Assembly: GCA_018268955.1 (NCBI GenBank)
Contig: JAFDVO010000016.1
Location: forward strand, 1 to 51,798
Length of the DNA stretch: 51,798 bases
From: Acidobacteriota bacterium
GTDB lineage: Bacteria > Acidobacteriota > Vicinamibacteria > Vicinamibacterales > CAVVIG01
Direction of reading: 5' to 3'
Positions 9,901 to 16,613 of the stretch are shown here, one piece after another. The notes below the pieces were generated by a model. That model made no database searches and was not told where the DNA came from. It saw only the letters and a list, made by a program, of their open reading frames with translations. Position 1 is the first letter of the stretch; each line of letters opens with the position of its first letter. Made by a program: the position numbers and the translations under genes.

Positions 9901-10019
9901 TGAACCGCGCGCCGGTGACCGCCATCCTCGGCCAGAACTACGGCACGGCTGCCTACAACGTGCCGTCGGTCATCCTGAACCCGCGCACGTTCCAGATCGG
10001 CGCGAACGTCCGGTTCTAA
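6984..10019 (+). CDS. Oar-like TonB-dependent outer-membrane protein (copy 1)
   Basis: The 1011-residue protein begins with a signal peptide ending AAHAQ (about residue 27). A carboxypeptidase-regulatory-like beta-sandwich follows (FTGVVKDTSGAVLPGVTVEA, then GYRLVDLRPGTYSLTFSLEG), then a plug region (SQVLNREALDAIPTGRTIQG) and a long C-terminal barrel ending in an aromatic-terminated strand (FQIGANVRF). This is the acidobacterial Oar/TonB-dependent family. Substrates are usually unknown and may be carbohydrates or peptides. It lacks a neighbouring SusD-like or degradative gene that would hint at a ligand. GGGAGGAT before ATG supports the start, and a strong intrinsic terminator follows. The paralogue at 12406-15432 has the same architecture in the opposite orientation. 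Confidence 0.88.
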   Translation: MRIGSIRNALFMALAALCLLPMAAHAQSAFTGVVKDTSGAVLPGVTVEAASDALIEKTRSVITDADGGYRLVDLRPGTYSLTFSLEGFSTVKREGVQLESNFTMTINTEMKVGALSETLTVTGAAPTVDVQSTTKSQVLNREALDAIPTGRTIQGMGQLITGVSLNQPDVGGSKAMQQTYMSAHGAGASQVTVQVDGLMVNGLDVDGAVQNYFNSSMSQEMVYTTAGAGADVSGGGVRLNMIPRDGGNLVSGSLFTGYQNESFAGDNVTQDLIQRGVRTADGIGKLSNTEFALGGPIKKDKVWIFGSGRFFLLDTLPANTFNSIPGTGSAFVAPTPDTSSKGVDAQSIKSVQARITWQLSQKNKLAVYNDRLLKNRGSAMTAGFDPATAGIIWNSPIYTTGSIKFTSTVTSRIFLETGFSTNFERYNTIYQPGLQKERTDPAWYSVINRTDTARGTQWGAGAGINGMYPDSLAAMLAVSYVTGTHNIKVGVQDHWGTYRNTRLANGDLRAQFNNGVPFQVTILNTPVDYTDKLKADLGIFAQDSWTINRLTLNYGARYEVFAHGVANEQSGAGRFVAARSFSAIDMPTWKSIAPRVGIVYDVFGNQKTAVKASFGKFMQAGTVGFSQSQNPLLLTTQSVAWNDLNGDGTPQGELGCVYLTPGCEINVAGNATTARQLPANFGTVAPVAYADDIKRMYNLETTVSVQHEVVRGVSVTAGWYHRDYKNLRRRFNTGVTLNDFTPFTLYSPIDGTPITYYNVSAAKASQLATNLVDQNAPDRTMKYNGFEYNFNARLGKGITLFGGGMTERILTNTCDDGWNPNLLLYCDQSQSGLPFRTQFKVAGSIPVKYGFNVGVSFLSLPGYLFGTSSQYALTGVSGPSGITTNNPPAGVGTVWQITRTSTYSASSPCVAQGKCQAGQLVDPGMTQSSLNVPLVAPMTEYGDRINQLDLNVTKNIKIGRFNIQPKLDLFNALNRAPVTAILGQNYGTAAYNVPSVILNPRTFQIGANVRF

Positions 10020-10086
10020 GCACGCTCGCCTGACAGCTCTTGCCAGCCCGTAGGGCAGGCACGGCAGGTCGGGCAGGCAGGACTGA

Positions 10087-10122
10087 GGGGCGGCTTCTCT
10101 AAGGAGAGGCCGCCCCTTTTTT
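10087..10122 (+). terminator. intrinsic terminator of the TonB-dependent receptor gene
   Basis: GGGGCGGC-TT-CTCT pairs with AGAG-GCCGCCCC around an AAGG loop, and the 3' arm is followed by TTTTTTCTTTT. It begins 68 bp after the receptor stop codon. This is a textbook rho-independent terminator. Confidence 0.93.
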
Positions 10123-10136
10123 CTTTTCCCGGAAGA

Positions 10137-10201
10137 GCCAGGAGGGCAGGGAGGGCGGGTAGGGCAGGTAGGGCGGGTAGGGCAGGGAGGGCAGGTAGGG
10201 G
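10137..10201 (+). repeat. G-rich ~9-bp tandem repeat, G-quadruplex prone
   Basis: About seven degenerate copies of AGGGCGGGT/AGGGCAGGT place GGG runs every 3-6 nt on the plus strand, which fits the G-quadruplex pattern (four or more G3 runs with short loops). Related tracts occur at 40965-41010 and 51255-51275. Confidence 0.8.
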
Positions 10202-10213
10202 AGAGCTGAGCCG

Positions 10214-10249
10214 ATTGACCAACTCACCAACTCACCACCTCACCAATTT
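10214..10249. repeat. 8-bp repeat (ACCAACTC) left of the RNA candidate
   Basis: Four to five degenerate ACCAACTC/ACCACCTC units, the complement of the 2615-2682 tract. They sit immediately upstream of the structured-RNA candidate. Confidence 0.8.
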
Positions 10250-10254
10250 CTCTG

Positions 10255-10462
10255 TGTTACTCTGGAATCACCGTCGCAGGCGGAGAACGTCGCGGCGCTA
10301 AACATAGGCTCATCAGCGACCGCGCCTCCGATATCCGGAGGCACCCGAACAAATTGGTCGCGGCCGGGAGGTGCATGCATGGCAAACACCACCGGGGGTA
10401 GTCGTTAGACCACTCCCAACGAAGCGATGAAGAAGGCCGGTGGGCAACCACCGGCCTTTTTC
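10255..10462 (+). ncRNA. candidate structured noncoding RNA
   Basis: No protein reads sensibly through this 200-bp stretch, yet it folds well and ends in a strong intrinsic terminator. Hairpin 1 (10291-10324) pairs CGCGGCGCT with AGCG-A-CCGCG, 9 bp with one bulged A. Hairpin 2 (10325-10341) is CCTCCG-ATATC-CGGAGG. Hairpin 3 (10394-10417) pairs GGGGGTAGT with ACCACTCCC, 8 of 9 positions including one G-U. Between hairpins 2 and 3 is a less paired core containing GCATGCATGGCAAACACC. It is isolated from the receptor gene by that gene's terminator and from the next gene by its own, so a free-standing small RNA is more likely than a cis leader. I checked by eye against tmRNA, 6S, SRP, RNase P and common riboswitch consensus and found no convincing match. 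The 5' end is not defined. Confidence 0.5.
10433..10461 (+). terminator. intrinsic terminator of the RNA candidate
   Basis: A perfect 11-bp stem AAGGCCGGTGG / CCACCGGCCTT closes a GCAA tetraloop and runs into TTTTT. It lies 16 nt after hairpin 3 and has no upstream coding frame to serve. Confidence 0.93.
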
Positions 10463-10468
10463 GTTTCC

Positions 10469-10519
10469 CTCACCAACTCACTCACCAACGCGCCAACTCA
10501 CCCCTTCACCAACTCACCA
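10469..10519. repeat. 8-bp repeat (CACCAACT) right of the RNA candidate
   Basis: About six degenerate copies of CACCAACTC/CGCCAACTC, the same family and orientation as 10214-10249, so the RNA candidate is bracketed by this repeat. Confidence 0.8.
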
Positions 10520-10591
10520 ATGTCCTGTCCTCCTCGGCTCGCGGTTTGCGTAGCACGCGGCGGTCAACGCACGAGAGTGGAGCGGACGAGC

Positions 10592-10867
10592 ATGACGGAC
10601 ATCCGATTTCAGAGTTTCGAGGACGGTGAGCTGGCGGACATCTGGTACGCCCTCGGCGGCGCCGCCGTCCGGCATCCGGAGCATTTCACGCCGCTGATGG
10701 ACGCAGTCGCCACGGAGCTGCTGGACCGCAGGGGTCAAGGACTCAACCCGTGGCTGGAAGAACGCTTCCGCACGTTCAGGTTCGCCGACTCGCGCGAAGA
10801 TGCGCACGCGAACCGCCAGATCTCACCCGAGGTGCAGCGTCCCGATACGGAGGTGGTGCGTGGATGA
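10592..10867 (+). CDS. small protein of unknown function, coupled pair member 1
   Basis: The 91-residue acidic protein has no signal peptide or membrane helix and is not a family I recognise. It has an N-terminal helical segment (SFEDGELADIWYALGGAAV), a middle segment (HFTPLMDAVATELLDRRG) and an aromatic/Arg-rich part (LNPWLEERFRTFRF). ATG 10592 is chosen because the longer open frame upstream translates the terminator and repeat tract. The frame is GC-rich at third positions, and its stop overlaps the GTG of the next gene, which supports expression of both. It is likely a cytoplasmic helical small protein. Confidence 0.6.
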   Translation: MTDIRFQSFEDGELADIWYALGGAAVRHPEHFTPLMDAVATELLDRRGQGLNPWLEERFRTFRFADSREDAHANRQISPEVQRPDTEVVRG

Positions 10868-11012
10868 GGAACTGCTGATCGCATCAGACCGCGTTGTCGA
10901 TCAGGACGCGCCGGAGGAGGATCCGCATCTGGCCGGCAGCGCACACGAAGCGCCGCTGGTCTGGAGCAGCATGGACCTGCCGGGCATGGACGGGGCGGAG
11001 GAGGCGGAGTAG
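10860..11012 (+). CDS. very small acidic protein, coupled pair member 2
   Basis: The 50-residue product, begun by GTG 10860, has an estimated 13-14 Asp/Glu, no Cys and no membrane helix. It reads VDEELLIASDRVVDQDAPEE and ends GMDGAEEAE. It overlaps the end of the preceding gene by 8 nt, and ACGGAGG lies 4-10 nt before the start inside that gene, which is a typical translational-coupling arrangement. The strong acidity could suit a charge-based partner or antitoxin-like role, but there is no direct evidence. Function unknown. Confidence 0.5.
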   Translation: MDEELLIASDRVVDQDAPEEDPHLAGSAHEAPLVWSSMDLPGMDGAEEAE

Positions 11013-11019
11013 ATGCTCG

Positions 11020-11135
11020 TAATGCAGAAATGCAGAAATACATAAATGCAACAACGCAAGAATGCAAACGCACAAACGCACCGACGCTGAAACGCTACAA
11101 CGCTGAAACGCCGAAACGCTGAAGCGCGAGAACGC
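11020..11135. repeat. A-rich 8-9 bp repeats (ATGCAGAA / CGCTGAAA)
   Basis: Degenerate units drift from AATGCAGAA through ACGCACAA to ACGCTGAA over about 115 bp. The same drift of the same two units is found at 51180-51250. The tract is much less GC-rich than its surroundings. Confidence 0.85.
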
Positions 11136-11177
11136 ACGACATCGGGTGCCAGCCCGTCTGTGCGAGAATCGCTGCTG

Positions 11178-11753
11178 ATGCGTGCGGCGTCAGCTCTCGT
11201 GCTCTGTGGCGGTCTTCTCGTTGGGTGTGGTGGTGCTGCGCCGCGACCCGGATCGGAGTCCGGCGAGAAGCCCCGGCTGGTCGAGGAGACGACGCCGGGA
11301 ACGGTCTCGCGTGGCGACGCCTCAACAGATCTGGACACGACCCCCATCAGCGCGGCGGACTACCAGATGTACGCGGCCATCATGGGCGGTGCGTCCGCGC
11401 TGCTGGCGACCATCTCTGACGCGGACCGGCATGCCCTCGAACTGGCGAAGAAGATCGAGGCCGGGGCCGAGAAGGTGACGCCCGGCACCGAGCCGTTGCT
11501 CTCACGTGCGCGCGCACTGAAGCAGCAGGATCTGGAACTCGCCCGCATGCAGGGGATCGAGCCGCGCTACCGCAAAGTGAAGGAGAAGATCGAGGCGGTG
11601 ATCGGTCCGGACGCGAAGGTCCCGGCCCCCAACGACACCGTTGCCCAGGAGAACCTGCGCTACCTCGAGGCGCACCGCGCGACAATCGAACGGCTGCAGA
11701 AGATCCTGCGCGATCCGCTCTCGCGGCCAGTGCCGCAACCCGCAGCCCAGTAG
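11178..11753 (+). CDS. lipoprotein of unknown function
   Basis: A short signal ends in the lipobox LVGC (MRAASALVLCGGLLVGC), so the mature protein should be lipid-anchored and periplasmic. After a flexible linker of about 45 residues the rest is predicted alpha-helical and highly charged, with segments such as ADRHALELAKKIEAG, ARALKQQDLELARMQGIEPR and YLEAHRATIERLQKIL. It resembles coiled-coil periplasmic lipoproteins but matches no family I can name. ATG 11178 gives a normal-length signal; GTG 11160 would add six residues. It precedes arfB on the same strand with a gap of 111 bp. Confidence 0.65.
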   Translation: MRAASALVLCGGLLVGCGGAAPRPGSESGEKPRLVEETTPGTVSRGDASTDLDTTPISAADYQMYAAIMGGASALLATISDADRHALELAKKIEAGAEKVTPGTEPLLSRARALKQQDLELARMQGIEPRYRKVKEKIEAVIGPDAKVPAPNDTVAQENLRYLEAHRATIERLQKILRDPLSRPVPQPAAQ

Positions 11754-11864
11754 ATCCGGCCTCGCGGCTCGTGACCGCGGCCATCGCCCGCGAGCCATTC
11801 GCGCCTTCCGCGCCAGGGTCCGGGGCAAGGTGACCCCCGACCTCCGACTTTCGGACTCTGCCGT

Positions 11865-12284
11865 ATGCCAATCACCGACCTCTCCCGCTGGGGCATCGAC
11901 GAACGGAACCTCGACGAACGCTTCGTCCGCGCGTCGGGGCCCGGAGGGCAGAACGTCAACAAGGTGGCGACCGCCGTGGAACTGCGGCTGGACCTGGATG
12001 CCGTGACGCTGCCCCCGGACATGCACGAGCGGCTCATCACCCTCGCGGGCGCCAAGGTCGTGGGCGGGCACGTATTGCTGATCGACAGCCGCGAATACCG
12101 CACGCAAGCCCAGAACCGCGAAGCCGCGCGTGAACGTCTGGCGGCGCTGCTCCTTGCCGCGTCGAAGCGCCCACGCACGCGCACGAAGACGAAGCCGACG
12201 CGCGCGTCAAAGGAACGCCGCATCGAGACGAAGAAGGTGCGGAGTCGGGTGAAGGCCGGGCGGCGTGCCCACGAGGACGACTGA
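11865..12284 (+). CDS. arfB: alternative ribosome-rescue peptidyl-tRNA hydrolase ArfB
   Basis: The 139-residue protein is a class I release-factor relative lacking codon-recognition domains. The catalytic GGQ (G27-G28-Q29, within SGPGGQNVNKV) hydrolyses peptidyl-tRNA on stalled ribosomes. The C-terminal ~35 residues are strongly basic (SKRPRTRTKTKPTRASKERR and onward), matching the tail that inserts into the empty mRNA channel. Length agrees with the family (about 140). No frame damage is seen. It lies downstream of a lipoprotein gene and converges on the second TonB-dependent receptor gene. Identification is firm from the motif and tail together. Confidence 0.93.
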   Translation: MPITDLSRWGIDERNLDERFVRASGPGGQNVNKVATAVELRLDLDAVTLPPDMHERLITLAGAKVVGGHVLLIDSREYRTQAQNREAARERLAALLLAASKRPRTRTKTKPTRASKERRIETKKVRSRVKAGRRAHEDD

Positions 12285-12297
12285 ACGAAGGGGCCCT

Positions 12298-12372
12298 CCA
12301 CCACGGAGCGCGCTGAGCACACGGCGTCGGTCTTCTTCACGACTCTCCGCAGGCTCTGCGCACTCCGCGGTG
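12298..12372. repeat. long-loop inverted repeat with CCACC-n-CGGAG arms
   Basis: CCACCACGGAG at 12298-12308 pairs with CTCCGCGGTGG at 12362-12372 (10 of 11 positions). It sits between the convergent arfB and receptor genes and may act as a two-way terminator. A related element (CCACCGCG... CCTCCGTGGTGG) is found at 41884-41956. Confidence 0.5.
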
Positions 12373-12405
12373 GCGCTCTGACTTCTGACCGCTGGCGTCA
12401 GGACG

Positions 12406-15400
12406 CTAGAACTTCAAAATTGCCCCGAGCTGGAACACGCGGCCGACGAGAATCGACGAAGGCTGCATGTACGAGGTCGTGCCGTAGTTCAGGCCGCGCA
12501 CGGCGTAGACAGGCGAGACGTTCAACGCGTTGAAGAGATCGAACTTCGGCTGCACGCTGATGCGGCCGATCTTGATCGTCTTCGTCACGTTGAAGTCCAG
12601 TTGGTTGATGCGGTCGCCGAACTCCGTGTTCGGGGCCACGAGCGGCACGGACAACGATGCGACGGTCATCCCGGGATCGACCAGCTGCCCGACCTGGCAC
12701 TTACCCTGCGCCACGCAGGGGCTGCTCGCCGTATAGGTGGTCGTTGGCGTGATGAACCAGACGGTGCCCGCGCCGTTCGGCGTGTTCAGCTGCGTGGACG
12801 ATGGCTGACCCGTCGGGCCGGTCGGGCCACCTTCACGACCGGCAAGCGCACCGGTGCCATAGCCGTAGCCGGGCAGGCTCTGCAGCGAGAAGCCGGCCTG
12901 GAACCCCCACATGATCGGGACCGACCCGGCAATCTTGAACTGCGTCCGGAACGGGATGCCGCTCTTCGTCTGATCGCAGTAGAGCAGCAGGTTCGGGTTC
13001 GACTGTTCATCACACACCTGGGCGATGACCTTCTCGCTCATCCCGCCCCCGAACAGGCTGGCGCCGTGGGGCAGGCGCGCGTTGAAGTTGTACTCGAAGC
13101 CGTTGAACCACATCTTCCTGTCGCTGCCGGCCGTGCGGTCCACGTAGTTGATGGCCGACCGCTTCGCCAGGCTCACGTTGTTGTACTCGATGGGGGTCCC
13201 GTCGATCGGGCTATAGAGCGTGAACTTGGTGTAGTCCGCGAAGGACTGCAGTGTGTTGTCGCGACGACGCAGGTTGTGGTAGTCGCGGTGATACCAGCCT
13301 GCCGTCACCGACACGCGAGGCAGCAGTTCGTGCTGGACACTGACCGCCGTTTCCACGTTGTACATCCGCTTGATGTTCGGATCGAAGTTGGCGAGGCTCG
13401 CGACGCCGAAGCCGGTCGGCAGCTGCGCGAGGTTGATCTCGCAGCCAGGGGTCTGGTACACGCAGCCAAGCTCTCCCTGCGGCAGGCCGTCCCCATTCGC
13501 ATCGGTCCAGGCGACCGTGGCGGCCGTCAGCTGCAGGGGGTTGTAGCTTTCCGAGAACCCTGTCGAACCGGCCTGCATGTACTTGCCCATGCTGAACTTC
13601 AGCGCGGTCTTCTGGTTGCCGAAGACGTCGTAGACCAGGCCGCCACGCGGGGCGATGCTGTTCCAGGTTGGCATGTCGATCGGCCCAAAGGTGCGCGCCG
13701 CCGTGAATCGACCCGCAGGTGCCGTCTCGAGCGGGATGCCGTGCGCGAAGTGCTCGAACCGCGCACCGTAGTTCAGGGTCAGGCGGTTGAACGTCCACGA
13801 ATCCTGGCCGTAGATGCCGACGTCAGCGTGCAGCTGGTCGTACCGCTGGACGGGGGAGTTCAGGATCTGGGCGTTGGTGGCCACGCCGTTCAGGAAGATC
13901 GCGCGAATGTCGCCGTTCGAGTCGTCCGTGCGGCGGTAGCTGCCGAAGGTGTCCTGGATGCCGACCTTGATGTTGTGCGAGCCGGTCACGTACGACACCG
14001 AACCGGCGAACGAGTACCGGTCCGGGTACCGTCCGTAGGTCTGGCTCACGGCGTTCCACTGCGTGCCGAGCGCCGAGTCGGTCTTGTACACCTGCGTGTA
14101 CCACTCGGGCGTGCCGCGTTCCTTCTTCACGCCCGGCTGCATGAAGATGTTGTAGCGCTCGAGGTTTGTGGAGAAGCCGCCCTCGACGAGGATCCGGTTC
14201 GAGATCGTCGACGACACCTTGATCGATCCCGTCGTGTAGAGCGGAGAAGTCCACACGGCCGACCCGGTCGCCGGATCCACGCCGGCCGTCATGTCGGCAC
14301 CCCGGTTCTTCAGCAGGCGGTCGTTGTACGCCGACAGCTTCGTCTTCTGGCTCAACTGCCAGACGATGCGCGCCTGGAAGCTGTTGATGCTCTGGTGGTC
14401 GATGCCCCGCTCAGTGCCCGGAACTGGAGCCCTGTTGGGGAGCGCGGTCCCCGGAATGCCCACGAGCGCGTCGGCCGGCAGGGTATTGAGGTGGAACGTG
14501 CGGGCCGAGCCGAAGAACCAGATCGCGTCCTTCTTGATCGGACCGCCGAGTGCGCCTTCGATGTTGTACAGCTTCTCGATGCCGTCCGGCGTCTTGACCC
14601 CGCGCTTCTTCAGGTCGTCGGTCAGGTTGCTGGTCTGGAAACTCTGGTTCTGGTACCCGGAGAAGAGGCTGCCGTTGAAGATGTTGCCGCCGTCACGGGG
14701 AATCATGTTGAGGCGCACGCCGCCGCCCGACACGTCGGCCCCCGCGCCAGAGGTCGTGTAGACCATCTCCTGCGACATCGAGCTGTTGAAGTAGTTCTGC
14801 ACGGCGCCGTCGCCGTCGAGGCCGTTCACCAGCAGGCCGTCGACCTGCACGGTGGTCTGTGAGGCGCCGAGACCATGGGTCGACATGTAGGTCTGCTGCA
14901 TCGCACGGGACCCGCCCACGTCGGGGATGTTCAGGGAGACACCCGTGATCAGCTGGCCCATGCCCTGGATCGTGCGGCCGGTCGGGATCGCATCGAGCGC
15001 CTCGCGGTTGAGGACCTGTGACTTCGTCGTGGTTTGCACGTCAACGGTCGGCGCCGCGCCCGTGACCGTCAACGTTTCCGCGAGCGATCCGACCCTGAGT
15101 TCCGTATTGATGGTCATCGTGAAGTTGGCCGGGAGGTCGATGCCTTCCCGCTTCACGGCCGAGAACCCTTCCAGCGAAAAGGTCAGCGTGTATGTCCCGG
15201 GGCGGAGATCCACAAGGCGGTACCCGCCCCCTTCGTCGGTGATGACCGACCGGGTCTTCTCGATCAACACCGGACTTGCCGCTTCAACGGTGACGCCAGG
15301 CAGCACCGCGCCCGACGTGTCTTTCACGACGCCTGTAAACGAACTCTGCGCGTAGGCCGCCCCAGACCCCACGAACAGGAGTCCGAGCGCCAGAACCGAG

Positions 15401-15432
15401 GCCTTCAGGGCATGGACGATCTGTCTCGACAT
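12406..15432 (-). CDS. Oar-like TonB-dependent outer-membrane protein (copy 2)
   Basis: The 1008-residue protein has a signal peptide ending GAAYAQ, a carboxypeptidase-regulatory-like domain (FTGVVKDTSGAVLPGVTVEA), a plug region and a long barrel ending FQLGAILKF. Through the first ~300 residues it is nearly co-linear and largely identical with the copy at 6984-10019. They differ most in barrel loops: around residues 880-910 a Gly/Thr/Pro-rich loop (REGGPTGPTGQPSSTQ) replaces the other copy's shorter one. The two genes converge on the interval holding the RNA candidate, small genes and arfB, so they form an inverted repeat of about 3 kb arms. AAAGGA lies about 9 nt before the ATG. Substrate unknown. 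Confidence 0.88.
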   Translation of the reverse strand: MSRQIVHALKASVLALGLLFVGSGAAYAQSSFTGVVKDTSGAVLPGVTVEAASPVLIEKTRSVITDEGGGYRLVDLRPGTYTLTFSLEGFSAVKREGIDLPANFTMTINTELRVGSLAETLTVTGAAPTVDVQTTTKSQVLNREALDAIPTGRTIQGMGQLITGVSLNIPDVGGSRAMQQTYMSTHGLGASQTTVQVDGLLVNGLDGDGAVQNYFNSSMSQEMVYTTSGAGADVSGGGVRLNMIPRDGGNIFNGSLFSGYQNQSFQTSNLTDDLKKRGVKTPDGIEKLYNIEGALGGPIKKDAIWFFGSARTFHLNTLPADALVGIPGTALPNRAPVPGTERGIDHQSINSFQARIVWQLSQKTKLSAYNDRLLKNRGADMTAGVDPATGSAVWTSPLYTTGSIKVSSTISNRILVEGGFSTNLERYNIFMQPGVKKERGTPEWYTQVYKTDSALGTQWNAVSQTYGRYPDRYSFAGSVSYVTGSHNIKVGIQDTFGSYRRTDDSNGDIRAIFLNGVATNAQILNSPVQRYDQLHADVGIYGQDSWTFNRLTLNYGARFEHFAHGIPLETAPAGRFTAARTFGPIDMPTWNSIAPRGGLVYDVFGNQKTALKFSMGKYMQAGSTGFSESYNPLQLTAATVAWTDANGDGLPQGELGCVYQTPGCEINLAQLPTGFGVASLANFDPNIKRMYNVETAVSVQHELLPRVSVTAGWYHRDYHNLRRRDNTLQSFADYTKFTLYSPIDGTPIEYNNVSLAKRSAINYVDRTAGSDRKMWFNGFEYNFNARLPHGASLFGGGMSEKVIAQVCDEQSNPNLLLYCDQTKSGIPFRTQFKIAGSVPIMWGFQAGFSLQSLPGYGYGTGALAGREGGPTGPTGQPSSTQLNTPNGAGTVWFITPTTTYTASSPCVAQGKCQVGQLVDPGMTVASLSVPLVAPNTEFGDRINQLDFNVTKTIKIGRISVQPKFDLFNALNVSPVYAVRGLNYGTTSYMQPSSILVGRVFQLGAILKF

Positions 15433-15671
15433 CCCATAATCCTTTCCGTAATGACGGTGAACCTGCAGACGACCGACACGGAACTGACCACGACGAGGAA
15501 TGCGAGACGGGACGGTATGACGAACGACGGAGCGCCGACCGATGACCCGGATCCGGGGACGCGCATGAAGGAAGTTGAGTATCGACCTGCCGTTTACGCG
15601 CAGACGGCTAAAAAGAATGCAAAGGCTCGCGCACGGCCGGCGGATCCGGATGGCTGGATCGTACGGCGAGA
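15433..15671. other. intergenic region between receptor copy 2 and the apbE operon
   Basis: Both flanking genes are on the minus strand. The 239 bp should hold the receptor promoter and the end of the apbE operon. I saw no convincing gene, hairpin or promoter hexamers here. Confidence 0.4.
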
Positions 15672-16613
15672 TCAGCGCGTGGCGGGGTGGAAGGACGAGG
15701 CGTGGCCGCTCGAGACGATGCTGTCGAGACGGCCGTCAGGATGGACCGCGGTGATGACACCCCAGGTGCTGGGGAACTCAGACAACAGCGCGAGGCCGTC
15801 CCTTGGGCCGAGGACGAGGGCGGCGCGAGAGAGGGCATCGGCCAACGTACCGTCGTTCGAGATGACGGTTGCGCTCAGCGCCACCGACGGGCGTTGTGTT
15901 CGTGGGTCGAACGGAACCGAGGCACTCGTCGCGGTCGCGACAGCGCCCGCCGCGAAGTCGACGGCGCCGATGAGGGTGCCGGGCCGCCGCGGATCGGAAA
16001 GCCCGACGGTCCACGCCCGTTTGCCAGGCGGGCTGCCGACCATGTACTGCACCCCTCCGATGTCCACGACGCCGGAGAGCCCTGACCGGGCGAGAACATT
16101 CGCCGCAAGTTCCGATGCGAACCCCTTCGCGAGCCCATCGAGCGTCAGGCTGGCCCCCGGCCTGCGGAGCACGACCGAGCTGCTCGCCGGGTCCAGCTGC
16201 ACGTCCGCATCGCCGGCGCCTCCGCTCATGATTGTGAAGGCGCCATGGCTCGCCAACGCGACGCGCTGGCCCGCAGCCAGCACCGCGAAGAGCGGCGCGC
16301 TAACAGCCACGCGGCCTGCCGACGCATGGGCATTGACGCCGACCAGTTCGCTGTCGGATCGGTAGCCGCTCATCACGCGGTCCACCTCGGCGACCGCAGC
16401 GAAGGCCTCCGCCGAAGCACGCTCGCGGGTCGACGCATCAGTGCCGTACGTCTCCACACGCACCGACGTGCCCATCAGGTACTTGAACTGGCGTGTGCGT
16501 CCACCATCCGCCTGCGCCGACGCCAGCGATGAGATCGTGACGACGGCCGTGAGGCACGCGGCCGTCGTCATCACCAGGCGTGCAGGATGCGGCCCTGTCC
16601 GCCTGACGTTCAC
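15672..16613 (-). CDS. apbE: FAD:protein FMN transferase (ApbE family)
   Basis: ApbE transfers FMN from FAD to Thr/Ser of extracytoplasmic proteins. The 313-residue protein has an N-terminal signal (LVMTTAACLTAVVTISSLASAQ) and family landmarks in order: YLMGTSVRVETYG, VDRVMSGYRSDSELVGVN, LTLDGLAKGFASE, VVDIGGVQYMVGS, FDPRTQRPSVALSATV and DALSRAALVLGPRDGL. It departs from the consensus at the usual ISTSG (here AVATATSASV) and HIIDP (here VPFDP) segments, so the metal/FAD site may be altered. It begins with GTG, overlapping the stop of the DUF3570 gene by 4 nt (GTGA), and is the last gene of a five-gene operon. Its likely acceptor is the adjacent DUF3570 protein. Confidence 0.85.
   Translation of the reverse strand: MNVRRTGPHPARLVMTTAACLTAVVTISSLASAQADGGRTRQFKYLMGTSVRVETYGTDASTRERASAEAFAAVAEVDRVMSGYRSDSELVGVNAHASAGRVAVSAPLFAVLAAGQRVALASHGAFTIMSGGAGDADVQLDPASSSVVLRRPGASLTLDGLAKGFASELAANVLARSGLSGVVDIGGVQYMVGSPPGKRAWTVGLSDPRRPGTLIGAVDFAAGAVATATSASVPFDPRTQRPSVALSATVISNDGTLADALSRAALVLGPRDGLALLSEFPSTWGVITAVHPDGRLDSIVSSGHASSFHPATR

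Noticed and set aside
10394..10417. tRNA-like hairpin
   Set aside because: No TTC-A/G T-arm, acceptor stem or CCA end around it.
10255..10462. tmRNA, 6S RNA, SRP RNA, RNase P RNA or c-di-GMP/THF riboswitch
   Set aside because: GCAAAC and CAACGAAGCG look superficially like parts of tmRNA or riboswitch consensus, but the surrounding conserved segments are absent. Kept only as an unidentified RNA.
12601..14862. Long open frame on the plus strand opposite receptor copy 2
   Set aside because: Same antisense artefact: no signal peptide, repeats or known motifs, and Arg/Val/Glu-biased composition.
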